64,000 bases of DNA from 55-13 sp964501275 (lineage in GTDB: Bacteria > Armatimonadota > Fimbriimonadia > Fimbriimonadales > Fimbriimonadaceae). The translations under genes were made by a program, and so were the position numbers. Below are positions 50,081 through 57,779 of the stretch, one piece after another (positions within the stretch are counted from its first letter, which is position 1; each line of letters opens with the position of its first letter). The notes beneath the pieces are model-generated. The model searched no databases, was not told the DNA's origin, and worked only from the letters and a program-made list of their open reading frames with translations. The DNA lies in the NCBI GenBank assembly GCA_964501275.1, contig CAZCSP010000003.1:124001-188000 (forward strand), given 5' to 3'.

Positions 50081-50862
50081 AGCGCCGCGAATCCACGTTT
50101 TGGGCATTGGCCGGACTCCCCGCCCTGTTACTGGTGCTGATTCCCCTGTTTGCCTTGGCGAATCGGGCTAGCGGTCCCACTCTGCGTACGGTTCTGGGTC
50201 AGCCTGAGACCCAGCAGGCGATTGTCCTGAGTCTTCGTACCACCGCCATTGCGATCCTGATCGTGGCAGTGATCGGCTTTCCGTTGGCCTACTACATTGC
50301 AGGCAGCCGCTCATGGTTTTCGCGGCTGGTCGATACGATCTCCGACCTCCCGATCGTCCTCCCCCCGGCGGCGGCGGGGATTGCCTTGCTGGCGGCTTTT
50401 GGGCGGCAAGGCTGGCTTGGCGGGCCGCTGGATCAGATGGGCATCCAGATCACGTTTACGTCTATCGCCGTGGTGATCGCCCAGGCATTCGTGGCTTTGC
50501 CGTACTTTGTGCGGAGCGTAGTCGAGGGGCTACGCAAAGTCGATCCCGACACGCTCTCGGCGGGCGCGATGGATGGTGCCTCGCCGCTCCAGTTGGCTAT
50601 ACGGATATTCGTTCCCCAATGCAAGGGGGCGCTTCTGGCGGGGGTGCTTCTGGGATGGGCGCGAGCGGTTGGCGAATTTGGCGCGACCCTCATGTTCGCC
50701 GGAAACTTCGTAGGCCGAACCCAGACGATGCCTCTCGCGATCTATGCGGGTTTTGAAAGCGATCTGGACGTGGCCATATCCCTGTCGGTTGTGCTCCTTG
50801 TACTAGCGGTTGCAGTCTTGGTCGCGGCCAGGTTGATCGCGAGGCGGGAAGGGGATTCCTGA
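50077..50862 (+). CDS. modB: Molybdate ABC transporter permease (ModB)
   Basis: This 261-residue protein starts at GTG 50077, which overlaps the modA TGA (GTGA). It has five or more membrane helices, with the EAA-type loop AGAMDGASPLQLAIRIFVPQCKGALLAG and the characteristic GWARAVGEFGATLMFAGN. ModC, the ATPase, is not encoded next to it or elsewhere in the window, so a shared ATPase is required. The partial MITE copy follows directly. Confidence 0.92.
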   Translation: MKRRESTFWALAGLPALLLVLIPLFALANRASGPTLRTVLGQPETQQAIVLSLRTTAIAILIVAVIGFPLAYYIAGSRSWFSRLVDTISDLPIVLPPAAAGIALLAAFGRQGWLGGPLDQMGIQITFTSIAVVIAQAFVALPYFVRSVVEGLRKVDPDTLSAGAMDGASPLQLAIRIFVPQCKGALLAGVLLGWARAVGEFGATLMFAGNFVGRTQTMPLAIYAGFESDLDVAISLSVVLLVLAVAVLVAARLIARREGDS

Positions 50863-50875
50863 GAGGCTGGATACA

Positions 50876-50981
50876 AATTCAAGCTTGTAGTACGGCGTCA
50901 TGGTGAGCGGAGCGGCCCGAGCGGTCTTGCTTGGCAGAGTGTTCTATGCCGCGAAGTCGAACCACCTCACCCGCCTGTAGA
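50876..50981 (-). mobile_element. Partial copy of the MITE-like element
   Basis: This stretch (from AAATTCAAGCTTGTAG to CACCTCACCCGCCTGTAG) matches, in reverse orientation, the right half of the element at 46432-46679, with about nine in ten bases equal by eye. The outermost terminal repeat is diverged, and the other half is missing. It follows modB. Confidence 0.7.
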
Positions 50982-50997
50982 TTGAGAATGGCTTGTT

Positions 50998-51034
50998 TTT
51001 TGAACCACAGATGACCGCAGATACACACAGATAG
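50998..51034. repeat. ACCACAGATGACCGCAGAT-type dispersed repeat
   Basis: The sequence GAACCACAGATGACCGCAGATACACACAGATAG resembles a widespread short intergenic repeat unit (ACCACAGATGAACACAGAT type). It is one copy only, next to the partial MITE, in a 240-base gap without genes. Confidence 0.4.
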
Positions 51035-51104
51035 GTATGCGATTCCAAACTCCCAAGACCAGGATGGTCTTGGGACCCATTGCCTGGAAGGCAATGCCAC
51101 GCCT

Positions 51105-51338
51105 CTATCCGCTCTTTTCCATGTGGACGATGCCTCGCAGCATCCAGATATTGATGCCCAAGATCACCAAGCTGGCGATGGCGGCGGGGATGGCCATCTT
51201 CAGGTCGCCCGCCAGCATATTCTCCAGCACAGACACGAACAGCCACAACTGGATCAAAACCAGGACAAGGTTGAACAACAGCAGGGACACGAAGACGACC
51301 GACTTCTGGCGGTGTCGAAACTCTTCGGAGGTCTTCAT
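51105..51338 (-). CDS. Small membrane protein of the Rieske operon
   Basis: The start at 51338 has a GAGGAGGG ribosome site 4 bases away and overlaps the Rieske stop codon (ATGA). The 77-residue product has two hydrophobic helices (about 13-36 and 45-66). It is the last gene of a minus-strand operon (four-cluster ferredoxin, Rieske, this gene), so it may be a small anchor or assembly subunit. No family recognised. Confidence 0.7.
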   Translation of the reverse strand: MKTSEEFRHRQKSVVFVSLLLFNLVLVLIQLWLFVSVLENMLAGDLKMAIPAAIASLVILGINIWMLRGIVHMEKSG

Positions 51339-51832
51339 ACGCCCTCCTCGCCATGCTTCACGCCCGTCGCCCAAATATCCTCTCCCCGCACTTCCACCTT
51401 AACCTGAGGAAGCGGATGGGGAGGTGGGCCTTGAAGGACACGTCCATCCTCGATCGAGAAAGCGCCGTTGTGGCAGGGGCAGAACAGGCGGTTGTGCTCG
51501 GCCTGATAATCAACTGGGCAGGACAGGTGGGTGCATCGGCGGGAATAGGCGACGTACTCTCCGTCCGGCTTCTGCACCAGAAGGCACAGGTCGCTGGGTC
51601 GGGGATAGCTGAAGGCGAGGGCTTTCCCCGGTTGCAGGTCGCCGATCTTGGCCACCGCAGCCGGTTCAAAATGAATTTCACCCTTGGGCAGCTTGGCCCA
51701 GGCGGCCATGGCAACCGATCCCACGGCCAAGCCTCCGCTGGCCAGGGTCATGAATTTGAAGAACTCTCGCCGACTGACGTAGTGGTCCTCTTCCCAGTCG
51801 ATCGGAAAGTCGCGTTTTATTTGAGCATCCAT
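51335..51832 (-). CDS. Rieske [2Fe-2S] protein with Tat-type N-terminal anchor
   Basis: This 165-residue protein has the cluster ligands Cys100 and His102 (CTHLSC) and Cys118 and His121 (CPCH), with Cys105 and Cys120 able to form the structural disulfide of high-potential Rieske proteins. The N-terminus carries SRREFFKFM (residues 20-28), a twin-arginine motif, before a hydrophobic helix (about 29-46), so it is exported and probably anchored. It overlaps its two neighbours, pointing to one complex. Confidence 0.88.
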   Translation of the reverse strand: MDAQIKRDFPIDWEEDHYVSRREFFKFMTLASGGLAVGSVAMAAWAKLPKGEIHFEPAAVAKIGDLQPGKALAFSYPRPSDLCLLVQKPDGEYVAYSRRCTHLSCPVDYQAEHNRLFCPCHNGAFSIEDGRVLQGPPPHPLPQVKVEVRGEDIWATGVKHGEEGV

Positions 51833-52431
51833 TAGCGGGTCCTTGCCTTTTGCAGTAGGTCGGTTTTGCGGATCATCACGTCGGGCTTCACCTCCATGCG
51901 CTTCGTCCCGTGCGGCATCATGAGGTTGACCTTGGTGCGGATCGTTCGGTTTCCGAAGATAAACTCGTTGATCGGCGTCCCACTCCTACTCTCCGCAATC
52001 TCCTCGGGAGTGCCGTACATCAGAGCCTGGGATGGGCAGACGGTGGCACACATCGGCTTCTTGCCAACCGAGGTGCGGTCGTAGCACATATCGCACTTCA
52101 TCATCTGGTCGATCTGTGGCAGATACTTGGGAACCCCGAATGGGCAGGCGAAAACGCAGTTCGAGCAGCCGATGCATCGGGGTTTGAGCGAGCTTTGAAC
52201 CACCCCATCCGCAGTTCGTTTGATGGCGTCCGCCGGGCAGACGGCTGCACAGGCCGGTTCGTCGCAGTGCATACAGATGATCGGCGTCGTCTGCACGGTA
52301 TCCCCCCGCTCGATGGTCTCCAGGTGGATCATCGAGATTCCCGCGTGGGTATCGCACTCCGCGCAGGCCGCCACGCAGGCGTTGCAGCCGATGCAGCGGC
52401 TTGGGTCGATGTAAAACTGCCTCTCGCTCAC
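51832..52431 (-). CDS. Four-cluster [4Fe-4S] ferredoxin subunit (NrfC/DmsB-like)
   Basis: This 199-residue iron-sulfur protein has four cysteine groups: CIGCNACVAAC, CMHCDEPACAAVCP, CIGCSNCVFACP, and CDMC with a second pair CATVCP. This is the NrfC/DmsB/PhsB arrangement that passes electrons between a membrane subunit and a molybdoenzyme. The start is GTG 52431, placed 5 bases after a GGAGGA site; the upstream in-frame ATG at 52479 lacks one. The box at 52494-52509 is 62 bases upstream. The stop overlaps the Rieske start. Confidence 0.88.
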   Translation of the reverse strand: MSERQFYIDPSRCIGCNACVAACAECDTHAGISMIHLETIERGDTVQTTPIICMHCDEPACAAVCPADAIKRTADGVVQSSLKPRCIGCSNCVFACPFGVPKYLPQIDQMMKCDMCYDRTSVGKKPMCATVCPSQALMYGTPEEIAESRSGTPINEFIFGNRTIRTKVNLMMPHGTKRMEVKPDVMIRKTDLLQKARTR

Positions 52432-52493
52432 TTTGTCCTCCGCAGACCTACGCCAACCACAGTTGGAGTATCTGCCCAAATCCTTTTGTATGT

Positions 52494-52509
52494 TATGACG
52501 ACCATCATA
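52494..52509. promoter_or_regulatory. Crp/Fnr-type box TATGACGACCATCATA
   Basis: TATGA-CGACCA-TCATA lies in the divergent gap between the ferredoxin operon (62 bases from its GTG) and the flavoprotein/Moco operon (36 bases from its GTG). One bidirectional site could control most of the right half of the island. Confidence 0.72.
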
Positions 52510-52545
52510 CTATTGACAAGCCAGCCATGCGCAGAATGAAGGCAA

Positions 52546-53973
52546 GTGGAATATCCAAAGATCATTCAGGGCGGGATGGGAGTCGCCGTCTCGTCTTGGC
52601 CGCTCGCATCCGCCGTCGCGAAAAGGGGACAGCTCGGCGTGGTTTCGGGCACTGCCCTGGATACCGTTCTGGTTCGCAAGCTCCAGTTGGGCGATATTGG
52701 CGGGCACCTGCGGGAGGCGTTGGCGGCGTTTCCCATCCGGGAGATGGCGGACCGTATCAAGGCCCGCTACTTTGTGGAAGGAGGCAAGTCGCCCTCCGCG
52801 CCCTTCAAATCCAAACCGATTCTCTCAATCCGCCCGACCCGCGCCCTGCTGGAACTGATCGTCGTCGCCAACTTCGTCGAGGTCTACCTGGCGAAGCGCG
52901 GACACAACGGCCCGGTCGGGATCAACCTTCTGGAGAAAATCCAAATCCCCACCCTGCCTTCGCTCTTTGGCGCGATGCTGGCGAAGGTGGACTACGTCCT
53001 GATGGGCGCGGGTATTCCCCGGGCGATTCCTGCCGCGCTAGATGGATTATCTGAGATGAACCCGGTGGAGTTGAAGTTGGATGTCGCCGGAGCCGAGCTC
53101 AGCGAAGAGTTTGTCTCCCAATTCGATCCCCAGGATTTCATGGGCTCCAATCAGAAGGAGCTTCGCCGACCCGACTTCCTCGCCATCGTCTCCTCCTCGA
53201 CCTTAGCCTCGACCTTGGCCCGAAAGTGTACGGGCAAGGTGAACGGCTTCGTCGTCGAAGGCAAAACCGCTGGGGGCCACAACGCCCCGCCTCGCGGACA
53301 GATGGTCTTAACCGATAACGGGGAACCCGTCTATGGCCCCCGCGACGACGCCGACCTCGCCCAGATTCGGGAATTGGGGCTGCCCTTCTGGTTGGCGGGG
53401 TCCTTTGGCAATGGCCAGAAGCTTCAGGAGGCGCTCCAATCGGGCGCCAACGGCATTCAGGTTGGAACGGCGTTCGCTTTTTGCGACGAGTCCGGGATGG
53501 ACGCGGCTATCAAGCGTCGCACCATCCAGCAGAGTGTCGAGCATCGCTGTCGCGTCTTTACCGATCCCCTGGCCTCTCCCACTGGCTTTCCCTTCAAAGT
53601 CCTCGACGTGGAAGGGACGCTCTCCGACGACGAGATTTATCAGGAGCGAACGCGGATTTGCGATCTCGGCTACCTGCGGGAGCTCTATCGAAAAGAGGAC
53701 GGCTCAGTGGGCTACCGATGCGCCGGAGAGCCGGTGGAAGACTATGTAGCAAAAGGGGGCGACATCGCCAACACCGTCGGCCGCAAGTGCCTGTGCAATG
53801 CGCTGATCGCCACCGTTGGGATGGGCCAGATTCGCCAAGGCCAAGCTGAGCCCGCAATCGTCACTTCGGGCGACGACGTCCAGAACATCGCCCAGTTCCT
53901 CCGTCCGGGAGCAGACAGCTACACAGCCGCCGAGGTCATCGACTGCCTTCTTGATTCAGAAACAAAGGAGTGA
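52546..53973 (+). CDS. Nitronate monooxygenase / NAD(P)H-dependent flavin oxidoreductase family
   Basis: This 475-residue FMN protein has a TIM barrel with PKIIQGGMGVAVSSWPLASAVAKRGQLGVVSG at the start and GFVVEGKTAGGHNAPPRG with a conserved histidine, followed by ALQSGANGIQVGTAF. The family includes nitronate monooxygenases and PfaD/FabK-type reductases. In a nitrate island, detoxification of nitro compounds or use as a reductase is plausible but unproven. It starts with GTG and leads the Moco operon. Confidence 0.82.
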   Translation: MEYPKIIQGGMGVAVSSWPLASAVAKRGQLGVVSGTALDTVLVRKLQLGDIGGHLREALAAFPIREMADRIKARYFVEGGKSPSAPFKSKPILSIRPTRALLELIVVANFVEVYLAKRGHNGPVGINLLEKIQIPTLPSLFGAMLAKVDYVLMGAGIPRAIPAALDGLSEMNPVELKLDVAGAELSEEFVSQFDPQDFMGSNQKELRRPDFLAIVSSSTLASTLARKCTGKVNGFVVEGKTAGGHNAPPRGQMVLTDNGEPVYGPRDDADLAQIRELGLPFWLAGSFGNGQKLQEALQSGANGIQVGTAFAFCDESGMDAAIKRRTIQQSVEHRCRVFTDPLASPTGFPFKVLDVEGTLSDDEIYQERTRICDLGYLRELYRKEDGSVGYRCAGEPVEDYVAKGGDIANTVGRKCLCNALIATVGMGQIRQGQAEPAIVTSGDDVQNIAQFLRPGADSYTAAEVIDCLLDSETKE

Positions 53974-53975
53974 GC

Positions 53976-54440
53976 ATGAAACGCCACAAAGCACTGGAAC
54001 CGTTCTCCCGAGATCACTACGGCGGTCTCGTGGTCGCTCGCCATCTCAAAGAGAAGCCGGGGCCAGGGGCCATCGCCGAGCTGATGCAGGTCTGGAACTC
54101 GGAGATGGAGGATCACTTTTGGGAAGAGGAGCTTACGCTCGGCCCCTTGGCCCCGCCCGGGATGGGGGAGAGGCTCGTGCGCGAACACGACGCGATCCGC
54201 GCCCTGGTCCTCGCCGCCGAAGCCCAAAGCCTTCCGGAAAAGGACGCCGTGAGGCTGGGCGAGATGATCCATGACCATATCCGCTGGGAGGAGCGAGAGC
54301 TGTTTCCGGTGTTGGAACAGGACGAACGCATTGAAGAGATCGAGCCTGCCGCCGACGCAATGGAGCTTCGACGGCAGGACTCTGGCCTCTACCCACGGCG
54401 GGCAGAACTGGTTCAAAGACGCAAGCAGTCTGACAACTAG
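53976..54440 (+). CDS. Hemerythrin HHE-domain protein
   Basis: This 154-residue helical protein carries a di-iron hemerythrin pattern: FSRDHYGGLVVARHL, EMEDHFWEEEL, REHDAIRAL and HDHIRWEERELFPVLE. Such proteins bind oxygen or nitric oxide, or repair iron-sulfur centres (as the RIC/YtfE type). ATG 53976 follows an AAGGAG site. Within a nitrate island, NO scavenging or FeS repair is the favoured inference. Confidence 0.85.
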   Translation: MKRHKALEPFSRDHYGGLVVARHLKEKPGPGAIAELMQVWNSEMEDHFWEEELTLGPLAPPGMGERLVREHDAIRALVLAAEAQSLPEKDAVRLGEMIHDHIRWEERELFPVLEQDERIEEIEPAADAMELRRQDSGLYPRRAELVQRRKQSDN

Positions 54441-54458
54441 CGGATAATCAAGATATCT

Positions 54459-55454
54459 ATGCCTACCGTGCGCCCGCCTCTGGTCGACCGATTTGGACGG
54501 CGGCACAACTATCTGAGAATCTCGGTGACGGATCGGTGCAATTTCCGGTGCGCCTACTGCATGCCGCACGAGGAGATGGAGTGGACTCCACGCAGCGAGA
54601 TTCTCAGCTACGAGGAGATCGAGCGGTTGGCCCGCCTGTTCGCCGAGATGGGGGTGGATAAGGTTCGCTTGACGGGCGGCGAGCCGACGACCCGGAAGGG
54701 GTTGGTCGATCTGGTCGCGAAACTCAGGCGCATCGAAGGCGTGGGGCCTCTCCTCATGACGACCAACGGCGACGCGATGGGTTCGATGGCCAGTCTGTTC
54801 CGAGAGGCGGGGATCACCGGCGTCAATATCAGCCTGGACACGCTCGACCCTGGACGGTTTTTCGATATCACTCACCGCAATCGCCTGGACCGCGTGTTGG
54901 CGGGGATCGAGGCTTCCTTGGCCGCCGGTTTCGACTCGGTGAAGATCAATGTCGTCGTGATGGCTGGGGTGAACGACGACGAGCTTTGCGACTTCCTCGA
55001 CCGCTTCTGGGATTGCCCGGTGGAAGTACGCTATATCGAGTTCATGCCATTCCTCTCCAACGGTTGGCAAAAGGGGAAGATGCTGCCCTATGCCGAAATC
55101 CGCAAACGCATCGAGGCCAAGCACCGCCTGACGCCCATCGCGACGGAGAAGTCGGCGGTGGCGAAGGAGTTTGCGGTTGAGGGCGCGAGGGTTCGGGTAG
55201 GGTTCATCACTTCTATGACCGACGACTTCTGCGGGGGATGCAACCGAATCCGGCTGACCGCCGACGGGCGGCTGAAAGTCTGCCTCTTCGCCAAGACCGG
55301 GCCCAGCTTGCGCGACGCCATGCGTGCCGGGGCGACCGACGATAATCTGGCGGAAACCATTCGACATGCCCTGGATGGCAAGTGGGCGGGCCATCCTCCG
55401 ATGAACCAACTCATCCAGACCAACGACCGCCCCATGATCTCGATAGGAGGCTGA
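54459..55454 (+). CDS. moaA: GTP 3',8-cyclase (MoaA)
   Basis: This radical-SAM enzyme makes the first Moco intermediate from GTP. The 331 residues include CNFRCAYC (CxxxCxxC) near 28-35, and the second cluster site CGGCNRIRLTADGRLKVCLF near 259-278. The C-terminal Gly-Gly (SIGG) that activates the enzyme is present. It is followed closely by moaCB. Confidence 0.95.
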   Translation: MPTVRPPLVDRFGRRHNYLRISVTDRCNFRCAYCMPHEEMEWTPRSEILSYEEIERLARLFAEMGVDKVRLTGGEPTTRKGLVDLVAKLRRIEGVGPLLMTTNGDAMGSMASLFREAGITGVNISLDTLDPGRFFDITHRNRLDRVLAGIEASLAAGFDSVKINVVVMAGVNDDELCDFLDRFWDCPVEVRYIEFMPFLSNGWQKGKMLPYAEIRKRIEAKHRLTPIATEKSAVAKEFAVEGARVRVGFITSMTDDFCGGCNRIRLTADGRLKVCLFAKTGPSLRDAMRAGATDDNLAETIRHALDGKWAGHPPMNQLIQTNDRPMISIGG

Positions 55455-55456
55455 CC

Positions 55457-56359
55457 ATGCGCGACGTTTCCGCCAAAAACTGGACCCTCCGAACCGCCAC
55501 CGCCCGGGCCACCGTGACCTGCTCTCCCGAGTCGATTCGGATGATCCAAGAGGACCGTGCCCCTAAAGGCGACCCTCGCCCCATCGCGCGGGTGGCGGCG
55601 GTGATGGCGGCCAAAAACACGCCCCAACTCATCCCCTATTGCCACTCGGTCGCCCTGGATTGGGTGGGGGTGGAGTTCGAACTGTTCGAAAACCGGATCG
55701 AAGCGACGGTTCGGGTGAAGGCGATCTACAAGACCGGGGTCGAGATGGAGGCCCTGACCGGAGCCGCGGCGGCGGCGTTGAACTTGTACGACCTTTTGAA
55801 ACCGGTCGATGACTCTCTTTCCATCGAGCGGGTGGAGTTGCTAGAGAAGACGGGCGGCAAGTCGAACGCCAGTGAATTCGCGGAAGGGAACTGGACCGCC
55901 GCCGTTCTGGTTTGCTCCGACCGGGCCTCGGTAGGCGAGTACGAAGACCGCTCCGGCCCCATCTTGGTCGAGGGGCTTCAGAGCTTTGGGGGCATAGTGG
56001 TGGAGCATCGAGTCGTTCCCGACGACGCCACGCAAATCGAAGCCGCGCTGAGACCCTGGATCGCGGACCGAGTGGATGTGGTGTTGGTCTCGGGCGGAAG
56101 CGGCTTGAGCGAACGGGACGTCACTCCAGAAACCGTGGCCACGATACTGGATCGCAGATTGCCTGGCGTCGAGGAGCACTTCCGAAGCTACTCCATGAAC
56201 CGCATCCCCACCGCGATGCTGAGCCGGGCGGTGGCGGGCGTGGCCGGATCGACGGTGATCGTCACCCTGCCCGGCTCGCCCGGCGCGGCAAAGGACGCCC
56301 TGGATTCGTTGTTCCCCTACATCCTTCACGCGAGGGACGCCCTGGAGGGTCGGGGATGA
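55457..56359 (+). CDS. Bifunctional MoaC-MoaB/Mog fusion
   Basis: This 300-residue protein fuses two Moco enzymes. Residues 1-150 are MoaC, cyclic pyranopterin phosphate synthase, with PYCHSVALDWVGVEF and KTGVEMEALTGAAAA. Residues 153-300 are MoaB/MogA, molybdopterin adenylyltransferase, with VLVSGGSGLSERDVTPETVATI and GSPGAAKDAL. ATG 55457 follows an AGGAGG site. MoaC-MoaB fusions are known in other bacteria. It acts after MoaA and before MoeA. Confidence 0.92.
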   Translation: MRDVSAKNWTLRTATARATVTCSPESIRMIQEDRAPKGDPRPIARVAAVMAAKNTPQLIPYCHSVALDWVGVEFELFENRIEATVRVKAIYKTGVEMEALTGAAAAALNLYDLLKPVDDSLSIERVELLEKTGGKSNASEFAEGNWTAAVLVCSDRASVGEYEDRSGPILVEGLQSFGGIVVEHRVVPDDATQIEAALRPWIADRVDVVLVSGGSGLSERDVTPETVATILDRRLPGVEEHFRSYSMNRIPTAMLSRAVAGVAGSTVIVTLPGSPGAAKDALDSLFPYILHARDALEGRG

Positions 56360-57543
56360 TCTCTTACGATGAGGCGCTTCAACTCACCTTGGCCTCGGCA
56401 ACGCGATCCAGCCCGGAGACGTTACCGCTGAGGGAGGCGCTTGGGCGAGTTTTAGCCGAAGACCTGGTTACGCCCTTCCCATTGCCTCGGTTCGACAACT
56501 CCGCCGTCGATGGCTATGCCGTTTCTGAACCGGCGGCAGGTTCGCTTTGGAAGGTCGTTCGCACCATCGGTGCGGGTGAAAGCCCCGATGAGCCCCTTCA
56601 ACCCGGCGAATGCGCGCGAATCTTCACCGGCGCCCCGACTCCGCCCGATACCTATGCGGTCGTAATGCAAGAGGACACGGCGCAAACTGACGGCGACATT
56701 CAGGTTTGCGAAGAACCAAAGCCAGGGCAGAACATCCGACGGATGGGAGAGGAGTTTTCCATGGGCGCAGTGGTCCTCCCAGCAGGGTTGCCTCTGAACG
56801 CGGCGGGGATCGCGGCGGCGGCGACCTTGGGGCGAACAAACGTATCCGTCTACCGCGCGCCCCGAGTCGGCATCGTGGTCACCGGGGCCGAATTGGTCTC
56901 CCCCGGCAAAGAACTGGACGAGGGCCAAATCTACGAATCCAACAGCTACGCCCTGTCCGCCACTCTTCGAACTCTCGGCTTGACCCCGGAGTTTGTCGAA
57001 GTCATCGGTGACGATCCCGAACTCACTCTGACGACCCTTCGCACGGCCCTCCAACGCTGTGAGGTCCTCATCACCACGGGAGGCGTGAGTGTGGGGGATC
57101 GCGATGTGGTGAAGGGTGCGTTGGAAAATCTTGGTGTGCAAGAAGTCTATTGGAAAGTCGCGATCAAGCCGGGGAAGCCTGTCTATCTGGGAACGTTAGG
57201 TGAGAAGGCGGTCTTTGGCCTTCCCGGCAATCCGCTGTCGGTTCTGGCAACCGTCACCCTCCTGGTCCAGCCGTTCCTCAAAGCTGCGATGGGGTGTCCG
57301 AATCCTGTACCTCGGCGATTAAAAGCCAAGCTGGCCACGGCCATCCGCCACAAGCCGGGACGACGGGAGTTCATCCCGGCCAATCTCAACGGCATGAAGG
57401 TTTCTCCCATCCTTGGGCAGGGATCGCATATGTTGGGCGGGATGGCGCGGGCCGACGCCTTGATCGACGTTCCTGCCGATGCTCTGGAGATTCCGGCTGG
57501 AGAAGAAGTTTGGGTAATTCCCTTTGGGCAGGTGTCGGGTTGA
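56356..57543 (+). CDS. moeA: Molybdopterin molybdenumtransferase (MoeA)
   Basis: This 395-residue enzyme inserts molybdenum into adenylylated molybdopterin. Motifs: FDNSAVDGYAV, GAPTPPDTYAVVMQEDT, TTGGVSVGDRDVVKGAL and GLPGNPLSVLATV. The ATG overlaps the previous stop (ATGA). Confidence 0.95.
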   Translation: MISYDEALQLTLASATRSSPETLPLREALGRVLAEDLVTPFPLPRFDNSAVDGYAVSEPAAGSLWKVVRTIGAGESPDEPLQPGECARIFTGAPTPPDTYAVVMQEDTAQTDGDIQVCEEPKPGQNIRRMGEEFSMGAVVLPAGLPLNAAGIAAAATLGRTNVSVYRAPRVGIVVTGAELVSPGKELDEGQIYESNSYALSATLRTLGLTPEFVEVIGDDPELTLTTLRTALQRCEVLITTGGVSVGDRDVVKGALENLGVQEVYWKVAIKPGKPVYLGTLGEKAVFGLPGNPLSVLATVTLLVQPFLKAAMGCPNPVPRRLKAKLATAIRHKPGRREFIPANLNGMKVSPILGQGSHMLGGMARADALIDVPADALEIPAGEEVWVIPFGQVSG

Positions 57544-57779
57544 AGATCACGGTGCGGTACTTTGCGGCCTTGCGTGATCAGCGGGGCCTGGCCCAGGAAA
57601 CTCTTGAAACCCAAACGCCCGAGCCGAGTCGAGTCTATGCCGAACTTTACGCCCGGTATGGATTCACCCTGTCTGCAAGCCAAGTCCGGTTCGCCGTAAA
57701 TGGCCAGTACGTAGAACCCGACCATGCGTTGCAAGAGGGCGACGAACTGGTCTTTATCCCTCCGGTGGCGGGAGGTTAA
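57540..57779 (+). CDS. moaD: Molybdopterin synthase small subunit (MoaD)
   Basis: This 79-residue ubiquitin-like sulfur carrier ends in VAGG, the required C-terminal Gly-Gly that becomes the thiocarboxylate. The start is TTG 57540, overlapping the moeA stop (TTGA). It is followed immediately by the MoaE-MoeB fusion, which should both adenylate it and use it. Confidence 0.92.
   Translation: MKITVRYFAALRDQRGLAQETLETQTPEPSRVYAELYARYGFTLSASQVRFAVNGQYVEPDHALQEGDELVFIPPVAGG

Noticed and set aside
53919..55409. 496-residue minus-strand frame opposite hemerythrin and moaA
   Set aside because: The plus strand encodes recognisable hemerythrin and MoaA; this frame has no family features.
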